20,771 bases of DNA from Thermoprotei archaeon. GTDB taxonomy: Archaea; Thermoproteota; Thermoprotei_A; Sulfolobales; Desulfurococcaceae. The notes beneath the pieces are model-generated. The model made no database searches. It was not told the DNA's origin and saw nothing but the letters and a program-made list of their open reading frames with translations. The DNA is taken from assembly GCA_003661825.1 (NCBI GenBank), contig QMWW01000003.1:1-20771 (forward strand), in the 5' to 3' direction. Shown piece by piece: positions 20,492 through 20,771 of this stretch (position 1 is the stretch's first letter; each line of letters begins with the position of its first letter). The translations under genes were made by a program, and so were the position numbers.

Positions 20492-20771
20492 TTGAAGTTA
20501 AAAATCCCGGTACTTAAGTTACCACCGATTTTCCGGAAATTCCTTTCCATTCCTTTATCAACGCTTTATATACCTTCTAATTGTAAACAGGTACGTAAAG
20601 TAGCCTCAGACTACAGTGTTGGAGACATAGTATCTCAAACTATTCCATCCAAGATAAAGTTTTTCGACGGTAAAACTAGGAGATCAGTATTAAAAAAAGA
20701 ATTGATACGGGAAGAGAGGTATGAGAGCGCGGTAAATCCGCCCGGCACTCTAGCGTTAAACGTCTTTACAA
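20492..20771 (+). CDS. GTP-dependent dephospho-CoA kinase (DUF359), N-terminal 93 residues
   Basis: Open from TTG20492, 2 nt after the spt4 stop, to the window end, so the 3' part is missing. The start LKLKIPVLKLPPIFRKFL, the PLSTLYIP segment (family L-G-x-L/I-I-P-x), and above all the block SVGDIVSQTI...KIKFFDGKTRR (family VGDxV...I/V-x-D-x-K-T-x-R) identify the DUF359 family. This family was shown in Thermococcus to phosphorylate dephospho-CoA with GTP, the last step of archaeal CoA synthesis. The later NPPGTL matches the family's N-P-A/P-G-x-I. AAGGT at 20478-20482 is a possible Shine-Dalgarno 9 nt upstream. Its position right after spt4 is common in archaea. Confidence 0.85.
   Translation, partial: MKLKIPVLKLPPIFRKFLSIPLSTLYIPSNCKQVRKVASDYSVGDIVSQTIPSKIKFFDGKTRRSVLKKELIREERYESAVNPPGTLALNVFT

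Overview
The window is almost pure information-processing chromosome from a thermophilic crenarchaeon (Thermoproteota), most like the Desulfurococcales. The evidence is the archaeal/eukaryotic-type ribosomal proteins (L30e, L18e, L7Ae, S28e, L24e, S6e), split RNA polymerase subunits (A'', D, N, E', Spt4), aIF2-gamma, aIF5B and a C/D-type archaeal GluRS. Also archaeal are the TTTATAWW promoter boxes, Shine-Dalgarno sites of the GGTGAT type, and frequent TTG/GTG starts. Arg is mostly AGA/AGG and Ile mostly ATA. The genus cannot be fixed by eye.

Layout. (1) 1-4659: tail of rpoA2, then rpl30e, nusA, rps12, rps7, EF-1A and rps10 (the archaeal str-type cluster). A minus-strand DUF151 (bifunctional-nuclease-like) gene sits between rps12 and rps7. 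(2) 4778-4863: a lone tRNA-Ser(GGA). (3) 5065-13684: one tightly packed 13-gene unit with no gap above 24 nt. It runs rps13, rps4, rps11, rpoD, rpl18e, rpl13, rps9, rpoN, rps2, then the metabolic/other tail MEMO, fni (type 2 IPP isomerase), a DUF2118-like protein and gltX. (4) 13850-19587: rpl7ae, rps28e (minus), rpl24e, ndk, infB/aIF5B (minus), rps6e, aIF2-gamma and an Fcf1-like PIN nuclease. (5) 19717-end: rpoE' (Rpo7), spt4 and the start of the GTP-dependent dephospho-CoA kinase (DUF359), cut by the window edge.

Together these supply 15 ribosomal proteins, five RNA polymerase/elongation subunits, three translational GTPases, one tRNA and one aminoacyl-tRNA synthetase. Many starts were moved downstream of the longest open frame because a Shine-Dalgarno site lies inside the longer frame; these cases are stated per gene.

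I do not see a mobile element, CRISPR array, toxin-antitoxin pair or defence island. The more interesting points are small. aIF2-gamma has a degenerate zinc knuckle, and RpoD has a complete eight-cysteine ferredoxin domain. The DUF2118-like protein has a biotinyl/lipoyl-like fold signature. EF-1A has tandem TATA boxes, and a perfect inverted repeat and a possible kink-turn lie ahead of rpl7ae. Finally, three minus-strand genes lie tail-to-tail inside normally colinear clusters. No convincing new system is present.
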